Source: Sebastes aleutianus (taxonomy: Eukaryota > Chordata > Actinopteri > Perciformes > Sebastidae). Taken from it: a stretch of 64,000 nucleotides of DNA. The translations under genes were made by a program, and so were the position numbers. Below are positions 1-12,105 of this stretch, one piece after another. The notes beneath the pieces were generated by a model, which worked only from the letters and a program-made list of their open reading frames with translations, was not told the DNA's origin and searched no databases. The stretch's first letter is position 1, and each line of letters begins with the position of its first letter. The DNA is taken from assembly GCA_916700875.1 (NCBI GenBank), contig CAKAKS010000031.1, forward strand, positions 14,643,124-14,707,123. The letters are read 5' to 3'.

Positions 1-139
1 CAAGAACAGATAATCATCTCTGTTTTCATTCACGCCTTGTGGTGCCCACAGAGTCAACAACAGAATCTACTCTAATTTGCAGAAATGATGGTAAAATTTC
101 CCATCACAAAGTTAACGCGATGATAACGCGCTATATTCA

Positions 140-348
140 CTTTTTTTAATAGTCGTGTTTCACAGCTGTTACCCTGCACTATATTCAGTTTTAACAGTTT
201 TCTTCATCTTCTTGTATTTTTACATCTGGTATATTTTTTTGTACTTTGTACTACTAACTTTTTTACTGCCATTTTACTAACATGTTTAGCACTATGGAAC
301 TGTGATGCTGGAAACTTGAATTTCCCTCTGGATTAATAAAGTTACTAC

Positions 349-411
<63 letters not shown>
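140..411 (+). repeat. LINE-type 3' tail with (TATC)n microsatellite
   Basis: The stretch ends with TTCCCTCTGGATTAATAAAG, then about 16 copies of TATC (350-411). The ATTTCCC-GGATTAATAAAG end plus a simple repeat is typical of 3' ends of Rex1/CR1-L2-type fish LINEs. No coding part remains. Bases 1-140 and 412-580 show nothing recognisable. Confidence 0.55.
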
Positions 412-640
412 ACCCCAACCAGTCTTTATCGGAGGTGGGGATGTGCATTTGCCAAAACAACCTCCCCCTTTATGTCTTTTCTTAAACCAAAAACTGCTAC
501 CAAGCAGGTGGATGAGAGTCCCCAACGGGGCTAACAAGAGCGGTTGCTTCTCTCCAATAACACTGATCATCACTAAGTTGTCATAAGGGTGAGGAGAGGT
601 GCCCCCCTTTTAGGGAGGAGGATCAGATCTCTGGACTTAC

Positions 641-751
641 TGCCGAATCCGGATGAGGCGGTGGTGGTGGTGGCTGCAGGGCCAAAGCCAAATGCTGCTG
701 TTGATGCTGTGGGTTTGGCACCAAATGAACCGAATGAAAACCCGGACGTGC
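641..751 (-). CDS. nup54: nup54 coding exon 2 (FG repeats)
   Basis: 111 bases, opening with GC that completes a Ser codon, then TSGFSFGSFGAK, AFGFGP and SGFGS. The donor is GTAAGT at 640-635. The acceptor (gtgaag) has a weak pyrimidine tract, but it is the only one nearby that keeps the frame. The opposite strand also reads open here, which is a shadow of this exon. Confidence 0.82.
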
Positions 752-2795
752 CTTCACATGAACATAAAGAGTGCTATGAGTTGTCGTGACAGTTACGTTA
801 ACGTACAATGGATTTCACAAGCTGCAAAGCTCATTTTTCTGTCCAGAAGGAGCATTTAAGATAGTGAACTTGTGAGGAGTAGTTAGCCAAAACAGCTAAC
901 GTTAGCAAAGGGCTAGACCAGGGGTCTGCAACCTGCTGCCCCGGAGCCATATGGTCTATGGTACGACAGAGTATTAGGGCCACATTGAGGAAAAAATAAA
1001 TAAATCTGAGAATAAAAGTTGTAATATTATGAGAATAAAGTCAGAAGTTTAAGAGAAAAAAGTCCTAGTATTATGAGAATAAAGTCATAATATTAGTATA
1101 TATATTTATAGTAGTAGTAATTTGACGTGTTATTTTAATTTTTTCTCGTAAAGTTATGACTTTATTCTCGTTATATAACGACTTTTTTTCTTGTAAAGTT
1201 ATGACTTTATTCTCGTAATATTACCATTTTTTTTTCTCGTAAAGTTATGACTTTATTCTCGTAATATTACCACTTTTTCTTGTAAAGTTATGACTTTATT
1301 CTTGTAATATTACGACTTTTTTTCTCATAATATTATGACTTTTTCTTGTAAAGTTGTAACTTTATTCTGGTAATATTACGACTTTTTTTCTCGTAAAATT
1401 AGGACTTTATTCTGGTAATATTACGACATTTTTTCTCGTAAAATTCTGTCTTTATTCTCGTAATATTACGACTTTTTTCTCGTAAAAAAATGACTTTATT
1501 CTCGTAATTTTACGACTTTTTTTCTCATAAAGTTATGACTTTATTCTCATAATATGACTTTCTTTCGTAAAGTTATGACTTTATTCTCGTTATATTACCA
1601 CTTTTTTTCTTGTAATATTATGACTTTATTCTCGTAATATTACGACTTTATTCTCATTATATTAAGACTTTTTTTCTCGTAAAATAATGACTTTATTCTC
1701 GTTATATTCCGACTTTTTTTCTCGTAAAGTAATGACTTATTCTCGTAATATTACGACTTTTTTTCTCGTAAAGTTATGACTTTATTCTCATATGACTTTT
1801 TCCCCGTAAAGTTATGACTTAATTCTCGCTATATTACCACTTTTTTCTCGTAAAGTTATGACTTTATTCTCATATGACTTTTTTCCCGTAAAGTTATGAC
1901 TTAATTCTCGCTATATTACCACTTTTTTCTCGTAAAGTTATGACTTTATTCTCATATGACTTTTTCCCCGTAAAGTTATGACTTAATTCTCGCTATATTA
2001 CCACTTTTTTCTCGTAAAGTTATGACTTTATTCTCATAATATGACTTTTTTCCCGTAAAGTTATGACTTAATTCTCGCTATATTACCACTTTTTTTTCTT
2101 GTAATATTATGACTTTATTCTCGTAATATTACCACTTTTTTGCTTGTAAAGTTATGACTTTATTCTCGTTATATTAAGACTTTTTTTCTCGTAATATTAC
2201 GACTTTATTCTCGTAATATTAAGACTTTTTTTCTCGTAAAGTTGTAACTTTATTCTCGAAATCTCTATGTTTTTTCCATCAATGTGGCCCCATACCTCAC
2301 TGCAAATGTGTTGCGGCTCCAGACAGATTATTTTATTTTGTATAGCCTAAAAGGTCTCTTGATAGTAAAGGTTGCTGACCCCTGGACTAGCATAACAGCT
2401 AACGTTAGCAAAGGGCTAGCTAGCTACAGCATAACAGCACATACACACAGAGTAATGTAGGTTAAACTAGCAAAGCGAGGCGCTGTTTCGTTGCTTTAAC
2501 ATTAAAGTAATCACGTTATATATGTAACGTTAGAAAGCATGTTAAGTGTATCGTTGTCCTGGTAACGTGACGTTAATCTAATCGTCATGACTACTAGCTT
2601 GACGTTAGCCTGGATAGCAGTCAAAGCTAACGTCGAGTTGATCATTTTGTTAGTAATGTATACACTCAAAAGTAACGTTATTGTGTCATTATAATAAGTT
2701 AATAAGTAATAAGTCTCCAGCCTCATTAAAGTAGATCATAAAGTGTCCTTACTTGCTGCTGGGTTACCCGCGGCGCCGCCGAAACTGAACGCCAT
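641..2795 (-). CDS. nup54: nup54 (nucleoporin p54), 5' part: coding exons 1 and 2
   Basis: Minus-strand exons 2753-2795 (ATG at 2795) and 641-751 join in phase 1 and give about 51 residues beginning MAFSFGGAAGNPAAS, followed by FSFGSFGAK, AFGFGP and SGFGS. This is the low-complexity FG-repeat N-terminus typical of Nup54, the FG subunit of the Nup62-Nup58-Nup54 channel complex that forms the permeability barrier of the nuclear pore. The donors are strong (GTAAGG after exon 1, GTAAGT after exon 2) and the phases agree. The position supports the call: in human, NUP54 directly follows SCARB2 on the same strand, as here. Exon 2 ends in phase 1 and the next exon lies beyond the left edge, so the coiled-coil C-terminal half is not visible. 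FG repeats alone could fit another nucleoporin; the MAF(S/N)FG start and the synteny favour Nup54. Confidence 0.85.
919..2384 (+). mobile_element. hAT-like non-autonomous element with long AT-rich array (copy 1)
   Basis: Left end CAGGGGTCTGCAACCTGC and right end GTTGCTGACCCCTG form terminal inverted repeats. The flanking octamers GGCTAGAC and GACTAGCA share a CTAG core, a degenerate 8-bp target duplication as for hAT. The middle (about 1001-2265) is an array of roughly 43-bp units built from CGTAAAGTTATGAC, TTTATTCTCGTAATATTACG and poly-T. No transposase. It lies in nup54 intron 1. Confidence 0.75.
2753..2795 (-). CDS. nup54: nup54 coding exon 1
   Basis: 43 coding bases, MAFSFGGAAGNPAA plus one base of the next codon, then donor GTAAGG. 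The ATG context (caacATGG) is good. Intron 1 (752-2752) holds a hAT-like element with a long AT-rich array. Confidence 0.82.
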
Positions 2796-2980
2796 GTTGA
2801 CTGTTCATCAGACGAGGAAGCTGCTCTTCTTCTTCTTCTGGAGGTTCGGCAGTTGCCATAACGACATAACGGCTCAGCAGCGCCACCGGATGCACACGTG
2901 CATTTAAAATCACACGTGTGCTGCCCTCTAGTGGTGACAGCAAGGAACTGATAAATTAGTCCAATGACGTCAATGCAGAT
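2796..2980 (-). promoter_or_regulatory. Probable nup54 promoter and 5' UTR
   Basis: Upstream of the nup54 ATG there are two CACGTG E-boxes (2895-2900 and 2913-2918), a palindromic CRE TGACGTCA (2965-2972) and, on the minus strand, CCACTAGAGGGCAGC (2920-2934), a close match to the CTCF core. No TATA box was seen, as usual for a housekeeping gene. The start site cannot be placed exactly. Confidence 0.5.
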
Positions 2981-3029
2981 ATTATAGCACACTTCCGATA
3001 AATCATTTCAAAATAAAACTTTCAACATA

Positions 3030-3362
3030 CACAGAGCGGTACTATATATTATATACACGTTATATTCATACATTATGTACACTTACTTTACACTATACAT
3101 CCTATATACCACTTTATAGACTGCACATATGTACATATTACATTTATTTATTGGACATACTACATTTATTTATTGACGGACTGTACATACTATGTTCACC
3201 CATTCACTCTATATCTTTTATATCTCTATTATTGTTTTTATAATTTTTGTATACCTTTACCTCTCCTGTGTTTCACTCTGTTTGCTGATGTTGCTGCTTT
3301 GACACCTGAATTTCCCTCCGGGGATTAATAAAGGTTCATTTTATCTTATCTTATCTTATATA
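3030..3362 (+). repeat. LINE-type 3' tail with (TTATC)n
   Basis: AT-rich 3' UTR-like sequence ends CTCCGGGGATTAATAAAGG followed by TTATCTTATC repeats, the same tail type as at 140-411. No reverse-transcriptase coding sequence is left. Confidence 0.55.
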
Positions 3363-3387
3363 TATTATTGATCTATATTAATATATT

Positions 3388-4230
3388 TAATCTAATTATT
3401 TAATGTTACAGAGTATTTTTAGGGATTATTTTGTACACTTTAAGGAAAAAGAACAACATCCTAATAGTGTTTTCCTTTGTATTTCCCATATTGTGTTGAC
3501 AAGAAGATGCAAGGTGATTTACACTAAATTAAATCTAAGGTAAAAGGCAAAACAAAAAACATTTTGAAAAATATATACTAACAAAAATTGAGATATTACT
3601 CACTTTTAGCAATCCCAGTTTTCCAGCATATGAAATTTACATAATTCATTTGATTAATATCTTAGCAAAAGATTATATCCATAGAATGGTAATGGCTTAA
3701 AAGAAAACCCTCCTTTTGAAGTTTTAAAGATACTGATTTTAAAACATATTTGACCATGATTGACAACTCAAAAATTCAAAATTCGCAAAAACAATTAGAT
3801 AGAGATTTCAAAATGTATTCCAATTGTTTAACAGACACAGATTGTTTTTTTCTTTTTGTTCATCTTTTCCTTTCTTACATTTTATTTTTTGTATAATTTA
3901 TTTTATTTGTTATATTATTTTTATACTGTGAAATATATATTTACAGTTTTTTTTGTAATGAAAAATCGGAACTACTATATTGAACTTTTATTGATGTGTA
4001 TTTAAGTCACTACGGGAGGGCAGTGTATAGTCATGACAATGATTGGCCTTAAGCAAAAATAACATGACAAATACACGATATTTATTATAATTATTTAATG
4101 TTATGCAGAATATTTTTTAGGGATTATTTTGTACACATAGGGCAAAAGAACCACATCCAAATCGCGTTTTCCTTTCTATTACCCATATTGTGTTGACTAG
4201 ATTTAAGGGATTAACATTAAATCACTGATG
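3388..4230. repeat. Diverged direct duplication, about 140 bp, copies 0.7 kb apart
   Basis: Copy A (about 3388-3525) and copy B (about 4085-4230) both read AATTATTTAATGTTA, AGGGATTATTTTGTACAC, GTTTTCCTTT and CCATATTGTGTTGAC in order with scattered differences. The spacer is AT-rich and has no gene. The family was not identified. Confidence 0.7.
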
Positions 4231-4479
4231 TGAAGCACAGCAATATGAAATTTGTTAAGTTAGCATCAATGCAGCCATGTTAACATACAGTTCTGGGAAA
4301 TGAACACCTTCTTAGCACATTACATGATGCAGAGCTTTATATTGTTTTATAACAACCTATACTGTACATATTTATACACTGGTGCAATTTGAGAAATTTT
4401 CTTGAGAAATTACTGAAATAAAAAAACGTTCTTTCGAACCAAATACTGTCAAACAGGCTTAAATAATGAAAAGACATAT

Positions 4480-6620
4480 TTATTGAAACTACTTTTTATT
4501 TATTGTGTACACAGTAAAAACAGTACTAACAGGCAGCGTTTCAAAACAAGCTGACAATTAGAAATGGTTACAGCAGTAACGATCATTTCAGAAAGTATAC
4601 ACTCTTTTATTAAAGTATACGTAGCCCAGTGTGCAGTCCATATGGTGCTTTCTGTGTTTTGGTTTTACCAACGCAACAAAATAATTTATTCTTTTTAAGC
4701 ACAACACTAGCATTGTGTAATACTGTATCTTTTGCATGAAAAAAAAAAGATTGCTTTATCCATTCATTCACCCTCTCATGAATTTATGATGAAACTACAT
4801 TATGCATTTCTTCTATTTTCATTAGGTTTTTCTTATTGTACACAACTGATTACATCAAAAACACAAATAGTAAAATCAAATGAGGACGCAGAAATCTCTA
4901 AACTTGTTGCAGCTTCTTTGCTAGTGTCTGATATAGTGTATTTATTGCTGATTATTACAGTGCATGTAATGACGGCGCGGCATGAAGTAACTCATTCATC
5001 CTTAAAAATGCAACTAAGAATAAGAGCAGTAATAAAAGCTGGGCTCATCACAGTTCAAATGTAGTAATGCTGCTGCATTTTCTATATCACATTAAATGGC
5101 ACCTGAAATCAAATATTTTCACCAGCGTTGAGTGAGAAAGTGCAGTTTGACCCTGCCAGCAAGTCAAGAACTTCTAGCAGTTTCATGCTCAGTTTTGTTT
5201 GGTATCTGGAAGAAAACGATATGCCCTTGAGAGTAGATTTGTTGGTGTGACATGGCGTTATTTTCACAAAATATGTGAAAACTATAAAAGGCAGAACAAC
5301 TTCAGTAACATTGATTCTTCTCAAGGCACAACTTCAGTGTTTCTTCATATTGAACCTTCATGAGTTTTGAGTTGCGGCGGCTGGACACCTGACATTAAGT
5401 CTTTCACAAACTATTATATTCAGCACCAACAATGCTAATAAGGCCTTCAACAACAGCATCAAAAACGCACATTTTGAAATGATAATAAGCTGAATTACAT
5501 TTTGATATAGTGGTTAGTTAATGTAAGCAGTTATACAGGGCAGAAATACTGTCAACATACAAATTCAGTACTTTATGAATCATTGTTTGTCATATTCAGG
5601 GCTTTAGTCGGCCGATAAAGGTGTCGCTCATTATAGAAGACAGCTGTGAAGCTCTAACTTAGCATGTTCCTCATTCAAACATTTCTACATTAACATTTAC
5701 AAAAAAAAAAAATGAGGATTTCTTATTTTACAAAAATTAAAATATCCAAAATATACAGTGTTTTGTCTGCTATTCATTCCAATCACACACTGAGAGGAAT
5801 GTAAACAGTTCAACACACCTTACACTGTATATATACAAAAATATACTCTGACGGTTTCTCCGGTGCGGTGCTAATGATGTTCACAGATATCCCTCTAAAT
5901 ACAGTGCATGAATAGAAAACAATAATAAGCCATGAAAAGGTTATGTAACATGTAGTTTGAAATGCGAAAGAAACATAGTATAATACTGAATTGATTTAAA
6001 AGTCTTCACAAAGAGAGGTTTGCCGTATGTTTTTGCTTCTCTCTTCTTCTTTAATAGTGTTTGATAGTATCTAAGCAGAGGCCCCCTGAGAGTGGTGTAT
6101 ATCTAAAAAAAACTCACATTTTATGGACTTTATGGTCCCAAATCACCCTCTATGCCCCGTCAGTCGCTACAATCCGAAGGCACAATCTAGGCAAACAGAG
6201 AATGAGGTGAGGCCACAGCACTAAAAGGTTTATAAAGGGTGTGTTTTGCTTGTTTAGGACCACCACAAAGTGCAATCTCCATCTCTACTCATTAGAGAAT
6301 CGTAGCTTTCAGCAACTGATTTGACCAAACAGCAAAGTAGCCCTCGACACACTGTTTTCGAATGAATGTCAAACTTTTTCTGGGGAGCAGACCTGGACTT
6401 TAGGTAGCTCTCCAAGGCTGAAATTAAGAACATACAGTACAGTATGTTTGAGATTAAAAACATGTTCCCCTCATCGACCCCTTGACCCCCAAAGATTTCC
6501 AATCATAGAGGAGATATTGACAATTCTTCTCTCTCTCTCCTGAAAACCCAAATCCCTATTTATAATTCTGAAGGTTGTTGATGTATTTAGCCCCCGTCTG
6601 ACCATTCCCTCCCTCCCTCC
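4480..6620 (-). other. Probable scarb2 3' UTR with polyadenylation signals
   Basis: About 2.1 kb follow the stop codon with no coding exon. Minus-strand AATAAA hexamers cluster at 4499-4504, 4495-4500 and 4479-4484, with another at 4685-4690. I infer that the transcript ends near 4.45-4.7 kb. Short reading frames here look like chance. Confidence 0.45.
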
Positions 6621-6731
6621 TCAAGCTTGTGGGTCCCCTTTAGGTGTCAAACCAATATAGGTTCCATTTTGAGGATCTTCCTTTTCCATGGCACTGACTG
6701 GAGAGTAAGAGGCGTCCTCTTCAGCGGTGGT
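6621..6731 (-). CDS. scarb2: scarb2 exon 12: cytosolic tail and stop
   Basis: 36 codons and TGA (6623-6621). TTAEEDASYSPV is followed by NGTYIGLTPKGDPQA. No acidic dileucine lysosomal signal is present; two YxxPhi-type motifs are (YSPV 479-482, YIGL 495-498). The acceptor cactacag and phase 0 agree with exon 11. Confidence 0.85.
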   Translation of the reverse strand, partial: TTAEEDASYSPVSAMEKEDPQNGTYIGLTPKGDPQA

Positions 6732-9700
6732 CTGTAGTGGCAGATTGAGGATAAAGAAACATATTATAAACTTTCTTTATGATCATGATTATTATTTTAA
6801 CACATTTCAATGGATTTTCCCATCACATACCATAATAATAATAATAATAATTAATAACAATAATATATATATTTTTAAATATTAATATTTTGTGTGTGTT
6901 AGGCTGTTCCTCCTTGCATTTATTTAAAAAAAATTATATTATTTTTTTCTTTTCTTCTCTTTCTATTTTTTTCTTTCCTCTCTCGTAAAAATATTGCTTT
7001 GGGATTTATGATTATGTTATGGCATTTTCTTTGTCTTATTCATTGATATTGAACGATGAAATGATTTTGTATCTTGGAGAACAAAATACATGTATGGTTT
7101 TAATAGAGTCAATTAATAGAAAGTAAAAATCATCTTACTTTGTACAGTTATACTGTAACCAAAAAGGGTTGGTGTCCTTGAACGCGTCACCTCACATTGC
7201 CAGTGACATTTTTACATTACTTAAATAGACATTTAGTTGAACTAAATCGTGTTAATATAAGGGTTGTCAATCAATTAAAATAGTTAATTGCGATTAATCG
7301 CAAATTTATCACACGTTTTCTTAAAAGCAGACAGCTACTGACTTGACTATGACTTTCCTGCTGCATGTGATTATCATAAAGTGGGCATGTCTGTAAAGGG
7401 GAGACTCGTGGGTACCCATAGAACCCATTTTCATTCACATATCTTGAGGTCAGAGGTTAAGGTGACCCCTTTGAAAATGGCTAGGCCAGTTTATCCTCGC
7501 CAAAATTTAGCGCAAGTTTGGAGCGTTATTTAACCTCCTTTGCGACAAGCTAGTATGACATGGTTGATACCGATGGATTCCTCAGTTTTTTTTAGTTTCA
7601 TATGATGCCAGTATCTTCACTCTAGCTTTAAAGCCCGCGTTATTTATCGCATTAGCTTTGACAACCCTAGTTAATATGTTAAGAACAGACAATACGTTAA
7701 CTGGACAACACCGGAATTATTTCTGGAGGGGTGAAAGTCATCTAACTGCATACTGAGAAATGAGATTAAAGATGCATATGGACAATAAGTACTGATTATA
7801 GTAAGCTTGCAAACACAACACAGAAAGTCAAACAAAGCAGCAAAACAACCATAAAGACTTACAGAATAGAGAGGCTTGGTAAACACAGTGCGTTTAACTT
7901 CATTCTGCACAGAGACACACAGTGATAAACACACGCACAGTAGAAATTAGTGTGTGGTTAAGCAACTGAATGAATTACACAAGAATTAACGACAATTACT
8001 TAAAGGGACAAAGCAAGCAAATTGTGAGCTGTTAGAATCAAATCAGGCAAGAAGAGCTGACATACCGTCTGTTTGCGGGCCTTGACCAGAAGGATGATGA
8101 GGACTGCGAGCATAATGGCGCCCAGTCCCACAATAATGAGCGGGAAGTTGGACACTGCAGTGGAAATCATCAGCAGCTTGTGTACTCTCGCTGCAGACGC
8201 ATCATCAATCACCACACTCTGCGTATTAAAAGACAATGCGAAAGTTACATTATGGAGGGGAAACTTTATTTATTACTAGCGATATGGTTACGCATCTTGT
8301 ATATAATACTTTCTCGTGGTTTAGTCCTGATTTGTGCCGTTTAAATTTGGTTCCCTATACATGAAACAAGAACTACGCATGACCCCGCCTCCTTCTGAGA
8401 GCAGAGAGATACGTGTGTGGATGTGTGGCGAGACATCGAGGTGCAGGAGCTGATGTCCGTCCGCCGTGAGAAAGAAAAAAGCGGTAGATGACGGGATGAG
8501 AGACAACGTAGTGTAACGTTATACAGACATATCAAGGCTGCTGAATGAGAGAGGCATCCGCCGATACGTTACACGGAAACACACTGTGTTAACAATAAGC
8601 CGACCACCTCGCGGTACCAACAGCTGTGAGCTGTGATCTGTTTTTAAAGTCAGGCACCTTGGCGGAGGTCTGCGCTCTCCAAGTGTCATTCTAGTGAGCA
8701 TATGAATTCTTGAGTTACGGCCAAAAACGAGTTTTGTGAGGTCACGGTGACCTTTGACCACCAAAATTGAATCAGTTTATGAGTCAAAATTGAAGAAATT
8801 CACTCAAGGCGTTCTCGAGATATCACAAGAAAGAGATGGACGTGAAGTCAAAGTGACCTTGACCTTTGACCACCAAAACCTAATCAATTCATCCTTTGAG
8901 TCCAAGTGGACATTTGTGCCAAATTTGATTAACTCCAGGCATTCCTGAGATATCGCGTTCACAAGAATGGACCGGACATCTGTGCATACGTACAGACGGA
9001 CAACCCGAAAACATAATGCCTCCGGCCACGGCTGTCGCCGGGCGAGGAGGCTTAACAAAGGGGTTTCTTTTTTAAACGCTACATTCATTTTGGAATCGAG
9101 AAAAACAGTAAAAAACATGAATGATTTTTGTGTATAATATTTTCACGATGATCCACTAACTCCGAGGCTAATGTGAGTGTCGGCATTTCTTCAATCGTTT
9201 CTTACCTCGTTGATGAACATGACGGGAAAGATTGTGTCATTCAGGACTCTAGTTTTCCTGTCGTGAACACAATGAGAGGAGTGTCACACAGTCATATACA
9301 GTACAGACACACATTCATTGGTACAGTGGAATAATAGTGTTTGGCTTGTGTTTAGATGCAGATACTCACGCGAATCCAGAGAGTTTGCCGATCAAGATGT
9401 TTATCTGTGCTCTCTTGTTTGCACGTACAATCACTCCAGTGGTCTGCAAGCAAAAAAAACAATAAAGGCTCCATAATTAAACACTATGAAAGGAGCCGAG
9501 TACTTTTACTTTTGATACTTTAAGTACATTTTGCTTCTAATACTTGTACTTTTACTCAAGTAGAGTTTTGAATGCAGGACTTTTACTTGTAACAGAGTAT
9601 TTTCAGAGTGTGGTATTATTAGGATCCAAGTGCTTCTTCCACCACTGTCTATAACACCGTTTGAGGAGTAGAATGGGGATGTTGTTCTTCTTCTGTACCA

Positions 9701-12042
9701 CTACGTAAATGCCACTAGGTGGTGCAGCAGTATATCTTTATGTAGCATGGCGTTCCTTCCAACACAGTTCGATGAATACCTTTGCTTCTACATAGTTCCA
9801 TGCTGGATTTGAGGCTGAAGAACTGTGGCCTGGTGGCTTACCGGGTTAAGGTCTAGGAACGTTTGGTGATGCTCTCTTTGAGGAGACATTCCTTCAATGG
9901 CAGCCGCATATTTGTCCTCTCCCAGGTAAAAATGTGGGAAGGAGGCGACCACTGGGGCACCTATGTGAGGAGAGGAGAGGAGAGGAGAGGATTCAGGCGA
10001 GAGACAATAAGGGAAGACAATATTAAGCGGAGCAAAGCAACAATTAATCATGTCTTTCGACTGTAAAATGAATGAGTCACAACAAAAGAAGTTCTCCTTT
10101 CGCTGCTTTAATAAGTGGAGTAAAGGTCAACTATGACAAATTGTGTGCGTCATTTTCTGTGACATTGTTGCCCCATCTCTAGTTAGGGTTTAATGAGACT
10201 GAGAAACATAATTAGCTGCCACATGACTCCATAACAAGGTTTTACTCATTAATTTGGCCATTAATTAATTCAAATATGTTTATGTCAACATATGTTTTTA
10301 AATATGTACATATCACCTGTCACCATCAATATGAATCCTACACGATGTACATACAGTATATAGACATATTCACTTGGGAAACTATGGAATTAAAATTCCA
10401 GCGTATAATGTATATAAACATAGAAAGTAATTGAATAGATCGGCCCCATTGTGACCGATACCAGATCCAGTTATTTGAGTCAGAATCGGCCTGATATCCG
10501 ATCCAGTATCGGTGCATCCCTAATCTTTACATGGACACACTGTACGTAATCATCCAGTCCATGTATATCCTTTCAATATCTATTTCTTTGCACTATTTGT
10601 ACTGTTTACAACTTACAGAACACTTGACTTGTATATAGACTAGGGATAATAACGCGTTAACGCAAATTCATTCTAACGCCACTTATTTCTTTAATGCATT
10701 AGTGCAACTTGCGATTTTTAGGTTGTAGCGGGCTCATTTTTTGGAGGCTAAGCAGCGAAGGAGGCTAAATAACGCTCCAAACTTACGCTACATTTTGGCG
10801 AGGAAAAATTTGCATGGCCCTTTTCAAAGGGGTCCCTTGACCTCTGACCTCAAGATATGTGAATGAAAATGGGTTCTATGGGTACCCACGAGTCTCCCTT
10901 TTACAGTCATGTTCACTTTATGATAATCACATGCAGTTTTGGGGCAAGTCATAGTCAAGTCAGCACACTGACACACTGACAGCTGTTGTTGCCTGTTGGG
11001 CTGCAGTTTGCCATGTTATGATTTGAGCATATTTTTTATGCTAAATGCAGTACCTGTGAGGGTTTCTGGATAATATTTGTCATTGTTTTGTGTTGTTAAT
11101 CGATTTTCCACTAATAAATATATACATACATTACAATCGTGATTAAATATTTTAATCGATTGACAGCCCTAATATAGACGTTGTATATATACAGTATATA
11201 TATATATATATATATTAATATACTATATAAACTATATATATTATCTATACACAATTTATTTCACATACTGTACATAACAGTCCTGTCTATTCTAGCTTTG
11301 TTGTCCTTGTCCCCTGCTGTTATTTCTATTTCTGTGTAAGTACGTGAGTCGAATTCCCCTGTATGTGCACACGTACACGGCAAATAAATCTGACTCTGAT
11401 TATTCAAAACAATGTACAACATCAAGATGATGCAACATAAAAGCAGCAGCATAGAAAACAACAACAATATTCTTCCCAGATGTCACATTTCCTGCTGTTT
11501 GATGTATGATCTAATCAGGACATCACAAACAGCAGAGCATTTGGGAAGAGTCCTCAAGAGGAGGTGTTGAGATACAATCAGACCTCCGTCGCAGGACACG
11601 CAGCATGTTACTCAGGGTCAAACTTCAGACGAAAATAAACAATAGGTAAACAAATGGGCCACAACCCCGTTTGTAGAACAAATTAAGGGCTGCGTCTAAT
11701 ATCTAGATCAAGAATCTTGTTCTACTCTTGTTAAGTTCCTTCCTCACATTGTAAACAGGAGGCGCCGCGTTCCTACGCTATGGCCTTGGTTATAGATAAG
11801 GTTAAGTTAAACACACTTGTTCGGGTTCCACCTGCGGACAAAGTCATTCTGTCTGTGTCTCGGCAGCAACAACAAAGTCAGTCGGTGGCCCCGTCAGAGG
11901 TGCTGATGAAGTGGGGCAGGGGTGACAGTTTTCCTGGCCTTATGTTTGGCAACACATGTCTGACAAAAACATTGGACACCCGCAGTCACCTGAGAGGCTG
12001 TTCCCGTGACAACCAACAAGGTCACTGTAGCGCAAACACACG

Positions 12043-12105
<63 letters not shown>

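Noticed and set aside
589..859. Plus-strand and minus-strand open frames over 589-859
   Set aside because: They are shadows of nup54 exon 2 read in wrong frames; only the minus-strand FG frame with splice sites makes sense.
2726..2992. Minus-strand 88-codon frame over the nup54 promoter
   Set aside because: It overlaps nup54 exon 1 in another frame, lacks family resemblance and would ignore the strong GTAAGG donor.
7259..11171. Direct repeats at 7.26 and 10.64 kb considered as a CRISPR-like or regulatory pair
   Set aside because: They are two copies of one hAT-like MITE with separate target duplications.
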